A stretch of 64,000 nucleotides of DNA from JAJFUG01 sp964473155 (GCA_964473155.1 CAYYNT010000001.1:62001-126000); one strand, 5' to 3'; shown: positions 25,101-35,500, counted from the first letter of the stretch. Numbers and translations are program-made. Notes: generated by a model not told the origin, from the letters alone.

Positions 25101-26314
25101 AGCTTGACGACCGGGGTGAAATTGTCCACCACGCTGGCGGTTATTACATACGGGCCGACATTGTCCGTATTATCTTCGAATTCAGTGGTGAAATAGATGA
25201 AAGGCGGGGTTTTGTCCTGCCTGATATCGCCGGGAGGGTTGACAAAAGCCACTACGGCGGTTGAATCCAGGGCGGCGCTGTCCTGGCGGCTGACATTTAT
25301 CGCCTCGATTACCTTATCCTCAGCAACTATCGAATAAACCAGACCCCATGTCTGACCGTTGGCATCCGTGGGCAGGGTGGGCTGCCTGAAAGTGACGCCC
25401 TGGGCATAACCTGTAGCCGCGCGCAGACGGATTTCGACATTGGGCACCGGCTTGCGCTCGTTGTCCAGCACAGTCACCCGGACCACGGAGGCGCTGCGCC
25501 CGTTGGCCAGAACCGGACTGACCGCCTGGACACGACCGTTAAGCGCCTCTCGCGCATCGACGAGAGAAAAGATTCCGACATCCTGCAGTTGATCATTCAC
25601 GGTGGCAGTAAGCAGAACGCTGTCAGTAACTATACCCTGCGCCGAGCCCAGGAGTTGAATATGAATCCAGGTCTGTCCGGGCTTGTAATCGAACAGATCA
25701 CCGGTGCTCCGGCGGTAGTTTGCCAGATTATGCTGAAAATAGCCTTCCACATCGGTCAGCGAGGTAAACCACATCGTACTGTCGGTTATTGTCGTTCCAC
25801 CGATGCCCGGGCGGATCGATTTCAAATAAGTGCGCACCAGCACTCGTTCGAGCGGCCTACCGCCCGAGCTGTTTATTACGTGTCCTATGAAAAGCAGTTG
25901 CGTCAGAGATATAACCTGGGGAAAAGTCCTGACCGTATCCACACCGGAAGGACTGATTGCGTATTCGACTCCATCACTGCGGACCTTATAATAATAAGTA
26001 GTGTTGGCATCCAGGAACTTCAGCTGGACATAATGCGTGACAGTGGATTTGTTGGATGATATTGTTGAATCGCCCATAATCATGTTCAGGTTGCTGCTGC
26101 TCTTGCCGTAAAGCAGGACGTTGTTGAACGTGGGACGGTTTGTGCGCCAGGAGATCACAAACGAGTTTCCGGTGTGGTTTGACATCCTCAGGTCCGTAAT
26201 CTTCAGCGGTTCCTGCGAAGTCTGCGCCGTAACCCGGGACTGACCGGCCAGCAGCAGGAAGGCGGCATACAGAAAGGCCTGGACAAAACGGTGAATTTTT
26301 GTTCTGCTTTTCAT
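22130..26314 (-). CDS. Large secreted FG-GAP/FN3 surface protein with T9SS-type tail
   Basis: A 1394-residue protein with a signal peptide (AFLYAAFLLLAGQSRVTA). Order of domains: FN3-like (about 40-130, FVISWRTNRPTFNNVLLYG), an NLAN module (about 135-255, LERVLVRTYLK ... NLANYRRS), Ig-like stretches, seven FG-GAP/VCBS repeats (about 590-960) with calcium-type loops such as DLNGDRYPD, DVDADDDLD, DFNGDNAID, DVDGDKDTD, DVDNDGDLD, DANMDGYLD and DFNQDNRPD, another FN3-like domain, and a C-terminal T9SS type A / FlgD-like domain (ALAQNAPNPFNPSTTISYRV ... SGVYFYRLKAG ... KMVLIR). It is likely a secreted adhesin or matrix protein. The ATG has AAAGGTGA 4 nt upstream. It follows the dockerin gene by 33 nt. 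Confidence 0.85.
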   Translation of the reverse strand: MKSRTKIHRFVQAFLYAAFLLLAGQSRVTAQTSQEPLKITDLRMSNHTGNSFVISWRTNRPTFNNVLLYGKSSSNLNMIMGDSTISSNKSTVTHYVQLKFLDANTTYYYKVRSDGVEYAISPSGVDTVRTFPQVISLTQLLFIGHVINSSGGRPLERVLVRTYLKSIRPGIGGTTITDSTMWFTSLTDVEGYFQHNLANYRRSTGDLFDYKPGQTWIHIQLLGSAQGIVTDSVLLTATVNDQLQDVGIFSLVDAREALNGRVQAVSPVLANGRSASVVRVTVLDNERKPVPNVEIRLRAATGYAQGVTFRQPTLPTDANGQTWGLVYSIVAEDKVIEAINVSRQDSAALDSTAVVAFVNPPGDIRQDKTPPFIYFTTEFEDNTDNVGPYVITASVVDNFTPVVKLVWSASGNVFKDTLNMTAMAGTDDFKAGIPGQPYNSVVNYFVMASDSAGFKVSSPDSFVSNPFLLPYRFEVLPPGVSTEAKMGINNTTDLMNTTDVSNPKRIDTWVTTLAGVLSASVKWRDINESETFFSVPMEHFGSHYWGSIPARPAGSRVEYFIQVVDSLARTDADHRRAPQADLYNYEVLAAGPRAEPNYVDTTSYLGTPDVRRSKQAVAVDLNGDRYPDVAVANYGEANSVYFYNQYDGALHEATSQALGAQLSSKTTSVVAVDVDADDDLDLVFGNDGQQSRLYINNGKGAFDDVTARETADGAKRMPVGEWSTQMVLADDFNGDNAIDLYLVNKGYSGEVNRLLLNDSLGVFRDVTNLYILNPRADKSVWAISGDVDGDKDTDIVVINQAQNHVVYLNSGKGIFQSREITMAGALALGGELLDVDNDGDLDLVIAQSNTQRKELFLNNGRGVFTFDNTGRLPAESDNTYGVKAFDANMDGYLDLYYLNYNQANRLLLNNRNGTFSEATGLLPSLSGASTSACVADFNQDNRPDIYITMEDRRNVLVYSRSRQINPDDLPRGFSLLAPSNMDTVSAQEITFVWRSSSSRDTADHVRYSFELSLDSLFSASQVLHRYDNLTDTTLAIENLPDNTRYWWRVSAQNSTLSPVYSNSTFSFRMMTSATGGAPEFMVLLSRNPVLTGYMNIYIVSSAPLAANPQLTINLSSVGVTRIGESDIWRGQYYARGGFILAVTGTSLSGKTGEFIQTYSSVLASAGASYSAALPSWIEPVGDEPLEVLIEHGLPPAGQELKRKLENFSLQGMTENGEKYSCESYTFIPLSESRAAGYRVFIRTGKGFDPGLTVCRLEDGRWSALTTFYDESCGAYTAVSETLGSFALLAGMGFSTATMPRSFALAQNAPNPFNPSTTISYRVPDGTADGRVEIKVYNIRGALVRTLADRTHAPGIYAVEWNGRDEGGRELPSGVYFYRLKAGAAVISRKMVLIR

Positions 26315-26347
26315 TGTTTCACCTTTCGATTTATTTCACTGTCCGGC

Positions 26348-27259
26348 TCAGGCCGCCTTGCCGCTGAGAATACGCAGCAGGGCCAGCAGGTCGAATACAT
26401 CGTATTTGCCGTTGCCGTCTACATCCGCTGCCAGAGCCAGACGCGGATCGCCGGTGACTGTTTTGCCGCCGCCCAGAACTTTCAGTAAATCAAGCAGGTC
26501 GAAAACATTTATTTTGCTGTTATTGTCCAGGTCGCCGCGCATCCCGAGAGATGGATCGTACAACTGGATCGTAAACGCCGGTATTGCCCGGCTGGCGCTG
26601 CTCTGCAGCACAACCGAGCTGTCCGAGGCGCTCGTCCAGTAATTCACCAGGTACTCGATATGCAGCCGGTCGCCCGCGCCCGGATTTATTGGCGTGCCAA
26701 GTGTTTCATCCTTGAAATTCGCCAGATTGCAGTACCACGATCCGGGGGTCTCGCCGCCGCTGGATGTCTGGATTGTGTTCACCGCGGAAAGCGTCCCATC
26801 CCCGCGTATCACCCGCAGTCTGACAAGGGCCCGCTCAAGCGGCTGTCCGGATTGATCCAGAAGCTTACCACTGATTACACCTGAGGGCATTGTGCTACTG
26901 ATATCGGAAAGCGTTTTAACAGAATACCACTTACCGCCGTTATCCCAGACACTGCTTCCTGAGCGGATACGGTATTCATATTCTGTCCCCAGTTTCAGAT
27001 CGATCACATCAACAAAGTGCGTATAGCTCTCACCCGTATAAGAATCCTGGAAAACTGCAAGTGAATCAGAACCTTTGGCGCGCACTTCCACCCGGTTGTC
27101 TGTAGTCTTCAAATCCGTGATCCAAGAAATCCTCACGCTGGTGATCGAGATGTCCGTGCTGGCGGCCTGACTCATCTGCACTGCCGCGACTCCGGGCCGA
27201 ACGGCCAGGAAAAACAGGGCGGCAAGCGCAAGCGGAATGTTTCTTTTAAACTGGCGCAT
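26348..27259 (-). CDS. Secreted FN3 + NLANFK protein with dockerin
   Basis: A 303-residue protein: signal peptide (IPLALAALFFLAVRPGVAA), FN3-like domain (about 38-116, SVRISWITDLKTTDNRVEV ... GTEYEYRIRSG), a carboxypeptidase-regulatory-like NLANFK module (about 128-232, SGKLLDQSGQPLERALVRL ... SWYCNLANFK ... AGDRLHIEY) and a type I dockerin (about 241-300) with two calcium loops, GDLDNNSKINVFDLL and ADVDGNGKYDVFDLL. Dockerins bind cohesins; none is in the window. The ATG at 27257-27259 has AAGGA 6 nt upstream; the frame extends 29 codons further up without a ribosome site. It heads the four-gene surface operon and lacks a T9SS tail. Confidence 0.85.
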   Translation of the reverse strand: MRQFKRNIPLALAALFFLAVRPGVAAVQMSQAASTDISITSVRISWITDLKTTDNRVEVRAKGSDSLAVFQDSYTGESYTHFVDVIDLKLGTEYEYRIRSGSSVWDNGGKWYSVKTLSDISSTMPSGVISGKLLDQSGQPLERALVRLRVIRGDGTLSAVNTIQTSSGGETPGSWYCNLANFKDETLGTPINPGAGDRLHIEYLVNYWTSASDSSVVLQSSASRAIPAFTIQLYDPSLGMRGDLDNNSKINVFDLLDLLKVLGGGKTVTGDPRLALAADVDGNGKYDVFDLLALLRILSGKAA

Positions 27260-27620
27260 TGTTAATCCTTTCAAGGCGTTTATCTTTCGGTGCTTCTGGT
27301 TCAATGTCTTTTCAATCCGGTTGGATGCAATATCCATACCAGACAATTATGATTTTCAGCGGATCCTTGACACTCATCAATCGATTTCAAAGCCTTTGCG
27401 TGACGGCTCTGCATACTTCACGCCCCCGCATGTATCTTTAGCCGGGAACATAGTGCTAAGCGGCCGAGGACAGGTTATTCAATATTTTCCCACGTTTCCG
27501 CATGGGGAGGTTTAATTTGAGCCGATCCTGAAGCAAGGCAATTTTTTCCCCGGCCGGTGGCAAAAAAATGGGGCGCCTGAATTGCAGGCGCCCCACCCGC
27601 GGACAGTCCGGTGGCCGCGT
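27260..27620. other. Intergenic region between the dockerin gene and the first giant gene
   Basis: This 361-bp stretch contains the terminator at 27562-27595 for the giant gene on its right; the rest, 27260-27561, must hold the promoter of the dockerin operon. I could not find a -35/-10 pair with convincing spacing. No reading frame looks genuine. Confidence 0.5.
27562..27595 (-). terminator. Terminator of the first giant surface gene
   Basis: TGGGGCGCCTG (27569-27579) pairs perfectly with CAGGCGCCCCA (27585-27595) around a 5-nt loop, followed by seven U residues on the minus strand (27562-27568). Very strong rho-independent terminator. Confidence 0.92.
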
Positions 27621-30600
27621 TTATTTCAGTAGAATCATCTTGCGCGTGGCTTTGAACGACGGCGTAGTCAGGCGGTAGAAGTATATCCCGCTCGGGGTGC
27701 GCCGTCCGGCTGAATCCAGGCCGTCCCACTCGATGCCATATTCACCCGGTCCGCGCATGGCCGAAACCAGGTTGCGCACGAGCTGTCCGCGCAGGTTGAA
27801 CACGTCCAGCCGCACCTGAATCTGGCCCGCGCCTTCCGGCACGGCATAGCGGATAGTGGTCGACGGGTTGAACGGATTGGGTGAATTCTGCGCCAGGCTG
27901 AAAGCCTTGGGCAGCGCCACCGGAACAGCGCCGGTCACATTATCCTTATCCGTTTCTCCCCCGGCGCCCTGCAGATCCAGGGCAAAATTGTGCGGGCTGT
28001 CTGCTTTGACTGTCGAGGAGTAAGTGCGGTCGTATCCACGGCCCTGAACTGTCAGATCCATCTTATCGCCGACAGCCCAGCTATAAGGCAATCCGCTGCC
28101 GCTCTCCTTGAAATTAGCCAGATTGAGCACCCAGGAGCCGTTCTCATCGGTCACCGCGCAGAGGACTCCGGTCTGGATGCCGTTCTCAGCCGAGGTCAGC
28201 TTGAGGAAGACCAGCATTCCGGCCAGCGGCTTGTCCTGATTGTCGGTCAGCCGTCCGTACAGAGTATAAGGATTGAGCCCCGCGCCCACCTGGGCGGTAA
28301 TCAGACTCCCGCCGGTCCGGCTGCCCGCGGGCAGGCCGCTCAAACCCTCGACCGAGTAGCGGTACTCGGCCCCTTCCTTGAGGCCGGTTACCAGTGCATA
28401 GCTGAAACCGCCTTCCAGCGTTTTCGGCTGCACGACAATCTCCTTACCCTCCGGACTGGTCAGATGCAGTACTCCAGGCGCCTGGGCAGAGGCGGTCCAG
28501 GTGAACGCGGCGGCGGCGCTGGTTATGTTCGAGGTTCTCAGGACAAAGGCGTCGCCGGAACCTGTTTTCGACGGCAGATCGAGGCGGATGGACGGCATGG
28601 AGCCGCTTCCGCTGTTGTCCGAGGCCAGCAGGGCGCCGCTGCTGTTGGGATCCCAGCTCGATGCCGCGGTCACTTCGAAGATATAGCCCTGGCCTACATC
28701 GATCCCGAAATTTTCACCGCCGTAACCGCCGGTCTCCTGCCTGAAATACTCTCTATATTCCTGAAGCGTAGCGTTATAGCGGAAGATCGCCTTAATTCCC
28801 GAAACACTCTTCAGCACGCTGTTGGCGTCCCAGGAACGGAACAGCGAGGCGTCCTGCGCCGGACGTGAGACAAAGTACTGTCCTGAGCCCGGGAACTGGA
28901 TCACCGGAATGTTCCGCGTGTAAGCCCGTCCATCGAGCGTGATGTTGTTGGAGGAGTTCACCCGGACAAAGTACCCTTCCTCGATCGCCAGGTTGAAATC
29001 CGCCGCCCCCACGTACTGACCGCTGATTGCGCGCGTGATCGATTCCTGCACGCCGGTGGAGGTCACATATCTCGAGATAGCCGGCGAGCCGCCAGGCAGC
29101 TTGGCAAGAAGGGCCTTGGCAGTGGACGGCTGCCCTTTGAACAGGTACAGCGGGACGCCGATCAGGTTCAGGCCGGTCTTCAACTCCAGATCATAAGTCA
29201 CATACGGAACCAGCTTGACCTTGTTGATATTCATCGGACTTGCCGCATCCGCGGCGCGCACGGTGTCGTACTGCTCGAAACCTTTCTCCGCCCCGTCGAA
29301 CTCGAACAGGAGATAATCTCCCTGAGAATGACTGAACCCGCTGCCATCGGACTTGCGGAGGTTGGCCAGATTGAGCTCCCAGAGGCTGTCGCTGCCGACA
29401 GTAGTGACCAGGGGCAGCGATGTGTCGGACACGCTGGAATTATCGACCACCTTGAGGCGAACCGTGGCGTTGGTGGCTGACCCCTTGGAATAGTAAGCCT
29501 TGCCCTTGAGCATATACATGCTGCCGGTAGCGCCGCCGACGGGCAGAGTGCGCAGGGTGAACGCCGTGAGCGCGGAGTTGCTGGCTGCCGCCGTGCGATT
29601 AATCTTCCTGGCGCGGTAAGGTCCGTTGACATTGCGCAGACTGTCAGCCGCGAACACACCGTTCGCCGAGCCGATGAAGAACCGGTAAAGAGTGCCGGGC
29701 GAAAGGTTGCTGAGCTGGATAACATGGATGCCGTCATCCGATGGGGTCTCGTCCTTGAACACGGTCACCGAACTGCGTATCTCGGACAGGCCGGAGTTAT
29801 ACTCCACGAAGGTAGGATAACCCTTGAACTTGGACGAGTTGGTGAATGCCGCGCTATGGATGTCCAGAGTGTCGCTGCTGGCTGCCACGACTATGCTGTC
29901 CGCGCCGCTGAAATTGGTGCGATAGCGGAGCATGGCGCTGGTGGAAGTGATATTTACGATCTCGATGTTCTCATAGCCGGAGGAGTCGGTCAGCACCGTG
30001 AACGGATAGGTGTCGAATCCGCCGTATATGGCGCTTATGACCTTGATAGTATCCGGCACCAGATAGCTCAGAGTGTTGTCGAGACGCGACACCGGCACGC
30101 CAGGCGGCACCGAGGCCACAATTTTGTCCTTGGCCCACGAGATTATGCTGGCCGGGATATTCTGACGTCTTCCATTCAGGTCCGTAGCATAGAATATCAC
30201 CTTGCTCGTATCCTCGGCGTTACGGTCGAACAGACCGAATCCGCTGCCGTAGATCGTGAACTCATGATTGATCGACCCCTTGGACGGATCGACACGCGTG
30301 ATGTTTGGCGCGGGGGCCACCCGGAAACGCACCTGCTGCGCCGTAGATTTCTTGACCGTGTTGTTGTCGGTCGCGGTCACGGTGAAAGAATATGTAACTG
30401 TATCCTCTGTTGCAGGACGGAAAATATTCAGGCCGGTGCTGCTGTTAAGCGAACCCTGATGGTTTCCGCTGGACGAATAACTGAGAGGATAGCCTGCGCT
30501 GTCACCGATCAGGAAATCCGGATCGAACACATAGAGCGAAAAATTCGTGCTGTCGGTCTGGTTGTTGTTCAGCGTAAAAGGCCCGACTGCCTGGATGCTG

Positions 30601-32138
30601 TCCGGCCTGGATACGGCCGGGCTGGGACTGAAAACCAGAACGCTGTCCGGAGGAAGGCTGGCGAGGTTGCCGTCCCAGATGGGCGCGCGGTTGGTGTTGC
30701 GCACCTTGAGAGCGAACGTGTCGGCCTTTATGGTGGCGCCATCTGAAACCATGACCACCAGAGTGTCAGCCTTCTCGCCAGCCGTGGCAAGATTGAAAGG
30801 AATCTGCAGCTTGATCCTGAAATTGGGAACCACTCCACCTGTAAGGGTAGAGAGCGTATCTGCCAGAAGAGTGTCCACGGTTCCCGGACGGTGGATGAAC
30901 TGGTTGAAGCCGGACAGAGCGCCCGTGGTGGTTCCGCCTTTGGCTACACCCAGCAGGTTATCGTTCCAGAGGAGACCGAAAGCTATATTGTCATTGGTCT
31001 CGCCCTGAAGGCTGTCCTGGTCCTGGGCATAGAAAGTGAGCACAACGCTGTCACCCTCGAAAACGCTGAACAGAGTGTCCTCGACGCCGGCCAGATAGTT
31101 GAATACCCGTGTCTGCGATACTCCCAGCGAATCCTTGCGCAGCATGGTGCGCCTGGTGAAACGCGGCGGAGGATTGGGCAGCGAATCGTTGACCATGATG
31201 AACAGGCTGTCTATCGCGTTGTCGCTGCCCTGGTTGCTGTCATCGGTGGCCTTGAAATAAATGACATACAGGCTGTCGCGCAGTTCGCCCACTCCCTGCC
31301 CGACCTTAGCCGTATTGCTGGAGGTGTCTCCGGCCGCAATGGCTGTTTCGGAAGTGGTGCTGCCGTTGGAAATGTTGGCGTCCACAAAGTAGCGGCCGCC
31401 GCGGATGCTGTTGTCCGTGGCTCCGTCACCCTGGACGAAGCTCGGCACCCAGCGCAGCCGGTTGCCGACAAATGTCGCTCCCGCGGGTAAATTGAGTGCG
31501 CTGTAAGTAACGTTATTCGCGCCGTCGTATCCCGGGATCCCATCACCATTCTGGCTTTTCAGGTACCGGCCGGAATAGTTGTTGTCAGCAATCTGGTCGC
31601 CCTGCAGCAGCTTGTTGTTCGGATCGATGAAGCCAGAGATGTTGATCTCCAGGGTGTCGCCCTCGTTGATCGCGATAAAACCATTGGCTCCGGAATAATT
31701 CAGCTCTGTCACCCCATCACCCAGATCGTCCGGATCGAAGTCTCCCGCTACATGCCCGCCGGGCAGGTTCTCTACTGCCGCGGCCCCGACATCCGGAAAG
31801 GCCGGATCAGCGCCGGACTCGACGCCGCCCAGGGTCAACCGGCTGCCGTTGGGATTGCCACGCGCGATTACCGTGCCGAGTTTGTCTGCGATATCGGTAT
31901 GGCCACGGAACCCGCCGGCGTTTTCCGCGGCATTGATGTAGAAAAAGTCGCCGCCGTAGAATACTCGTTTGTTCGTACTGAAATCAGTGTTGATCAGCGA
32001 TGAGGCATTGCCGTCCGGTGGGGAGATAATTTCAAAAGTGGTCGGAACCGGCGCGGTGTTCTGCGCCATCAGCCCCAGCGGCCCTAACATCAAGGCCATG
32101 ATCGAAAGGGCGGTCAGCAAACGGACACGGGCGATCAT
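27621..32138 (-). CDS. Giant multi-domain secreted surface protein with T9SS-type tail (paralogue 1)
   Basis: A 1505-residue protein. Signal peptide (LLTALSIMALMLGPLGLMA), then QNTAPVPTTFEIISPPDGN shared with the neighbour; an N-terminal region of calcium/Ig-like repeats (GDGATDNSIRGGRYF, DSLFIMVNDS), an IPT/TIG domain (about 620-700, IYGSGFGLFD), FN3-like domains, a first NLAN module (about 890-1000), a TGLNLIGVPLYLFKG module with two EGY/GQGY repeats, a second FN3 (about 1240-1320), a second NLANFK module (about 1325-1425) and a C-terminal T9SS type A domain (ALAQNSPNPFNPSTTIRYAV ... KMILLK). The ATG at 32136-32138 has AAGGAG 7 nt upstream. It has its own terminator. Role is inferred as adhesion or extracellular matrix. 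Confidence 0.85.
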   Translation of the reverse strand: MIARVRLLTALSIMALMLGPLGLMAQNTAPVPTTFEIISPPDGNASSLINTDFSTNKRVFYGGDFFYINAAENAGGFRGHTDIADKLGTVIARGNPNGSRLTLGGVESGADPAFPDVGAAAVENLPGGHVAGDFDPDDLGDGVTELNYSGANGFIAINEGDTLEINISGFIDPNNKLLQGDQIADNNYSGRYLKSQNGDGIPGYDGANNVTYSALNLPAGATFVGNRLRWVPSFVQGDGATDNSIRGGRYFVDANISNGSTTSETAIAAGDTSSNTAKVGQGVGELRDSLYVIYFKATDDSNQGSDNAIDSLFIMVNDSLPNPPPRFTRRTMLRKDSLGVSQTRVFNYLAGVEDTLFSVFEGDSVVLTFYAQDQDSLQGETNDNIAFGLLWNDNLLGVAKGGTTTGALSGFNQFIHRPGTVDTLLADTLSTLTGGVVPNFRIKLQIPFNLATAGEKADTLVVMVSDGATIKADTFALKVRNTNRAPIWDGNLASLPPDSVLVFSPSPAVSRPDSIQAVGPFTLNNNQTDSTNFSLYVFDPDFLIGDSAGYPLSYSSSGNHQGSLNSSTGLNIFRPATEDTVTYSFTVTATDNNTVKKSTAQQVRFRVAPAPNITRVDPSKGSINHEFTIYGSGFGLFDRNAEDTSKVIFYATDLNGRRQNIPASIISWAKDKIVASVPPGVPVSRLDNTLSYLVPDTIKVISAIYGGFDTYPFTVLTDSSGYENIEIVNITSTSAMLRYRTNFSGADSIVVAASSDTLDIHSAAFTNSSKFKGYPTFVEYNSGLSEIRSSVTVFKDETPSDDGIHVIQLSNLSPGTLYRFFIGSANGVFAADSLRNVNGPYRARKINRTAAASNSALTAFTLRTLPVGGATGSMYMLKGKAYYSKGSATNATVRLKVVDNSSVSDTSLPLVTTVGSDSLWELNLANLRKSDGSGFSHSQGDYLLFEFDGAEKGFEQYDTVRAADAASPMNINKVKLVPYVTYDLELKTGLNLIGVPLYLFKGQPSTAKALLAKLPGGSPAISRYVTSTGVQESITRAISGQYVGAADFNLAIEEGYFVRVNSSNNITLDGRAYTRNIPVIQFPGSGQYFVSRPAQDASLFRSWDANSVLKSVSGIKAIFRYNATLQEYREYFRQETGGYGGENFGIDVGQGYIFEVTAASSWDPNSSGALLASDNSGSGSMPSIRLDLPSKTGSGDAFVLRTSNITSAAAAFTWTASAQAPGVLHLTSPEGKEIVVQPKTLEGGFSYALVTGLKEGAEYRYSVEGLSGLPAGSRTGGSLITAQVGAGLNPYTLYGRLTDNQDKPLAGMLVFLKLTSAENGIQTGVLCAVTDENGSWVLNLANFKESGSGLPYSWAVGDKMDLTVQGRGYDRTYSSTVKADSPHNFALDLQGAGGETDKDNVTGAVPVALPKAFSLAQNSPNPFNPSTTIRYAVPEGAGQIQVRLDVFNLRGQLVRNLVSAMRGPGEYGIEWDGLDSAGRRTPSGIYFYRLTTPSFKATRKMILLK

Positions 32139-32507
32139 CTGCTCACTCCTTGAGAAAAGGTGGTTTAATCCGTTAAACCCGAACAATATTTTGGTTTCGA
32201 GGAAAGATTACGCTGGCGAAGTGCAAGGCAACATACGTGCCACCCAAGGATGCAACGACACATCTCTTTATTTATAAAAGAGTTATCATTATTTCTGAAA
32301 CGTGCGCGCATTAATGCAAACACAAACAAGGAAAATTTTACCTTGATTGTCTGTCTTTTTTTATGCGGACTTGTGGTACTATTTTCCGGCAAGGAGATTT
32401 TTTCGTGGAACCATGCATGGAGGGAAAAACACGTTGCAGCTTGAATTAAAAAAAGCGGCCGGGGGAAATCCCCCGGCCGCTCTGTCTTACCTGTTACGGG
32501 TCCAGCG
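32139..32507. other. Intergenic region between the two giant genes
   Basis: A 369-bp AT-rich stretch. It holds the terminator of paralogue 2 (32448-32481) and the leader of paralogue 1. Between 32140 and 32447 I see many A/T runs but no -35/-10 pair I would trust, and no believable small gene. Confidence 0.5.
32448..32481 (-). terminator. Terminator of the second giant surface gene
   Basis: A 13-bp perfect GC-rich inverted repeat, AGCGGCCGGGGGA (32454-32466) with 32469-32481, followed by a run of seven U on the minus strand (32448-32454). Very strong terminator 26 nt after the stop. Confidence 0.93.
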
Positions 32508-35500
32508 TTACTTCAGCAGGACCATCTTGCGGGTGGCGGTGAAGTCGCCGGCCTTGATCCGGTAGAAGTAGACACCGGAAGCCGTCACTTCGCCGTCCTC
32601 GTTGCGGCCGTTCCACTGGACCACGAACTGGCCGGGCTGCTTGACCTCATCGACCAGGGACTTGACGAGCTGGCCGCGGAGGTTGTAGACCTTCAGTTCG
32701 ACCCGCACTCCCTCGACCTTCGAATCCGGAATGTCGTAGGAGATGGTGGTTGACGGGTTGAACGGGTTCGGATAGTTCTGCGCCAGGGCGAAAGCCTTGG
32801 GCAGCGCCACCCGCGCCGTCGCCTTGTTCTGCTCCGCAACCATCTTCTCGAGGTCGGAGGACTTGATCAGGTTCTGCGGGCTCTCGCCGCTGACCAGGGT
32901 GCGGAACGGCAGCGAGGCATTCTGGAAGACCGTGTTCACACGGATCTCATCGCCCACGCTCCACTGGAACACTTCACCGTCGGCCGCGTTCTTGAAATTG
33001 CCGAGGTTGACATTCCAGTAGCCCTTTTCATCGGTGATCGCCAGCAGAGGCGCGCTGACCAGGTCCTTGTTCTTCAGCTCGACATACACCAGGGCCTTGG
33101 CCAGGGCGTTGCCGTTCTCGTCCAGCATGCGGCCGTACACCGTGTAAGGCAGTCCGGCGCCCATCTTGGCCGAGGTGAAGGTGAAAGGCTGGCCGTTGTT
33201 GTTGTACGTCACGCCGTTGACCACTATCTCATAGCTGTATTCGGTCTCGGGCTCGAGTTTCAGCAACTGGACCATCCGCATGCCGCCATCCAGGACCTTG
33301 CTGTCGAAGGTGGCGATCATGTTGAGGCTTTCACCGGTCTTGCCGTAGCGCACCACAACCGCGCCGTTCACATCCGTCAGCCAGGACAGCCGTGCGGCCG
33401 AGCTGGTCACGTCGGTGAGTTTCAGGCTGCGCAGGGCCGCCGCGGCGCCCTCGGGAGCCACCGAGGCATTGGCGGTGTTGATCGTCAGCGACGGCATGTT
33501 ATCGGTCAGGTTGTCGAACTTGGCCGAAGCGTTGGCCAGGGCCACGCTCGCCGGGGTGTTCGGATCCCACTGGCTGGCCGCCGTCAACTTGAGGATATAG
33601 CCTTCGCTCACGTCGATGTGGAAATTCTCACCGGTGAAGACACCGCTCAGAGGCTCGATTACCCCGCTCTCCCACCACTGATTGTCCTCGTTCCAGCGGT
33701 GAATCTCGGAGAGGTTCGGGATGTTGGCCAGCATGGTCCGGGCGCTCCAGGCATAGAAGAGGTCGGAGGACTGCGCCGGACGGCTGACCCAGTAGTAGGC
33801 CGCGTTCGGATAGGTCTGGACGGCCAGATCATCACCGATAAGGCTGCCGTTGAGCGTGAGGTACTGTTCCTGGGTTGTCTTGACGAAATACCCTTCGAAC
33901 AGGCTCAGGTTGAAGTTGGTAGCGCCGATGAACCCGCGTCCGCCGCCGGCGATGGCCTTGGTGATCGTCTCCTGGGTGCCGGTGGAGCTGAGATAACGGG
34001 TTATCGAGGGCAGACCGCCGGTGACACGGTTGAGCAGAGCCTCGGCATTCTGCGGCTCGCTGACATATGTTTCAACCGGGATGCCGACCAGGTTCAGGCC
34101 GACTTTCAGCCGTACATCGTAAGCCACGGCCGGTCCCAGACGGATACCGTCGGCGGTGAAATCAACACGCTGCGGAGTGACCGCGCCGCGGGTGGTGACA
34201 AACTGCTTGAAGCCGACATCCGCGCCACCCTCGACGGTGATAATGATGTAATCACCCTGCTTGTGGCGGAAAGTGCGGTTAGGCACGTTGAACGTATCGG
34301 TCACGGCATCGCCAAGGTTGACCAGCCAGGAGCTGTCGCTCTGGACGATCGAGGTCAGGGCCAATGAGGTGTCGGCAGTGTTCTGGTAATCCACTATCTT
34401 CACCGTCACGACCGAGTTGACCGCCGCGCCGCTGTTGGTGTAAGCGTCGCCTTCGATCACGAATGTCTCGCCGGCGGCGGCCGCAGTCGGCAGGGTCTTT
34501 ACCAGGAATCCCTTTACGCCGGGATTGGTTCCGGTTATGCGATCGATCTTGGCCGGCTTGTAAGGTCCATTGACCAGACCGGATGTGTCACCGAAGAAGT
34601 ATCCGTTCTTCATACCGAGGAAGAAACGGTAGACCTGGTTCGGCAGGAGGTCGGTCAGGGTGACATAGTGGATCTTATCGGTCGAGGTCGTCGAACCCTG
34701 GTAGACTGCCACTTCGGACGCCAGTCCGCTCGTGGTGACCTTGAACAGCGGATAATGCGGTGAAGCGCCATCATCCGTGTCGAGCGTGTCGTCCTCGGTG
34801 GCCACGACCACGCTGTCTATGCCGTTGAAAGCGGTTTCCCACTTCAGACGGACCGAGGTGGAGGTAAGGTTTGACAGCTCGAAACTGGACACCTTGGTGC
34901 TGTCATAGTCCGAAACCAGGAACGGATAGTAAGTCGGCGTGGCGTACACAGCCGAATTGACCTGAATCGTGTCCAGAGACCAGTACGTATTGTTGAGCCA
35001 CTGGGTCACCGGTGTGCCGGTGGGCACTGTAACGTTGATCCGGTCACGGCTCCAGGAGTTTACCGTAGCAACGAGGTTCTGGGCGACTCCCGAGCTGTTG
35101 CGGGCGCGGAATGTCACCTTGCTGGGCGTAACGCTGGTCCCGTCATACAGGCCGAAACCGCTGCCGTAGATCGTCAGGTTCTGGCCGGGATAGGCCGTGT
35201 ACGGATACACCGACGAGACCGCGGGCTGCGGGGCCACTCTCAAGGTCAAAAGTTTGCTGCCGGTCTTAGGATCGGCGGTATAACTGTCGGTAGCCTTGAT
35301 CGTGAACGGATAGCTGATAGTGTCGGCATTGGACAGCAGGAGCACCATCAGTCCGTTCGGCAGGAAAGTCGCGCCGGAGGGCGAACCGGTCTGCGAGTAG
35401 CTCAGGCTCGAACCCAGCAGATCGCCGATAAGGACATCCGGATCGTACACGTACTTGCTGAAAGCTATCGAATCGGTCCGTCCATTGGCCACCGGGATCG

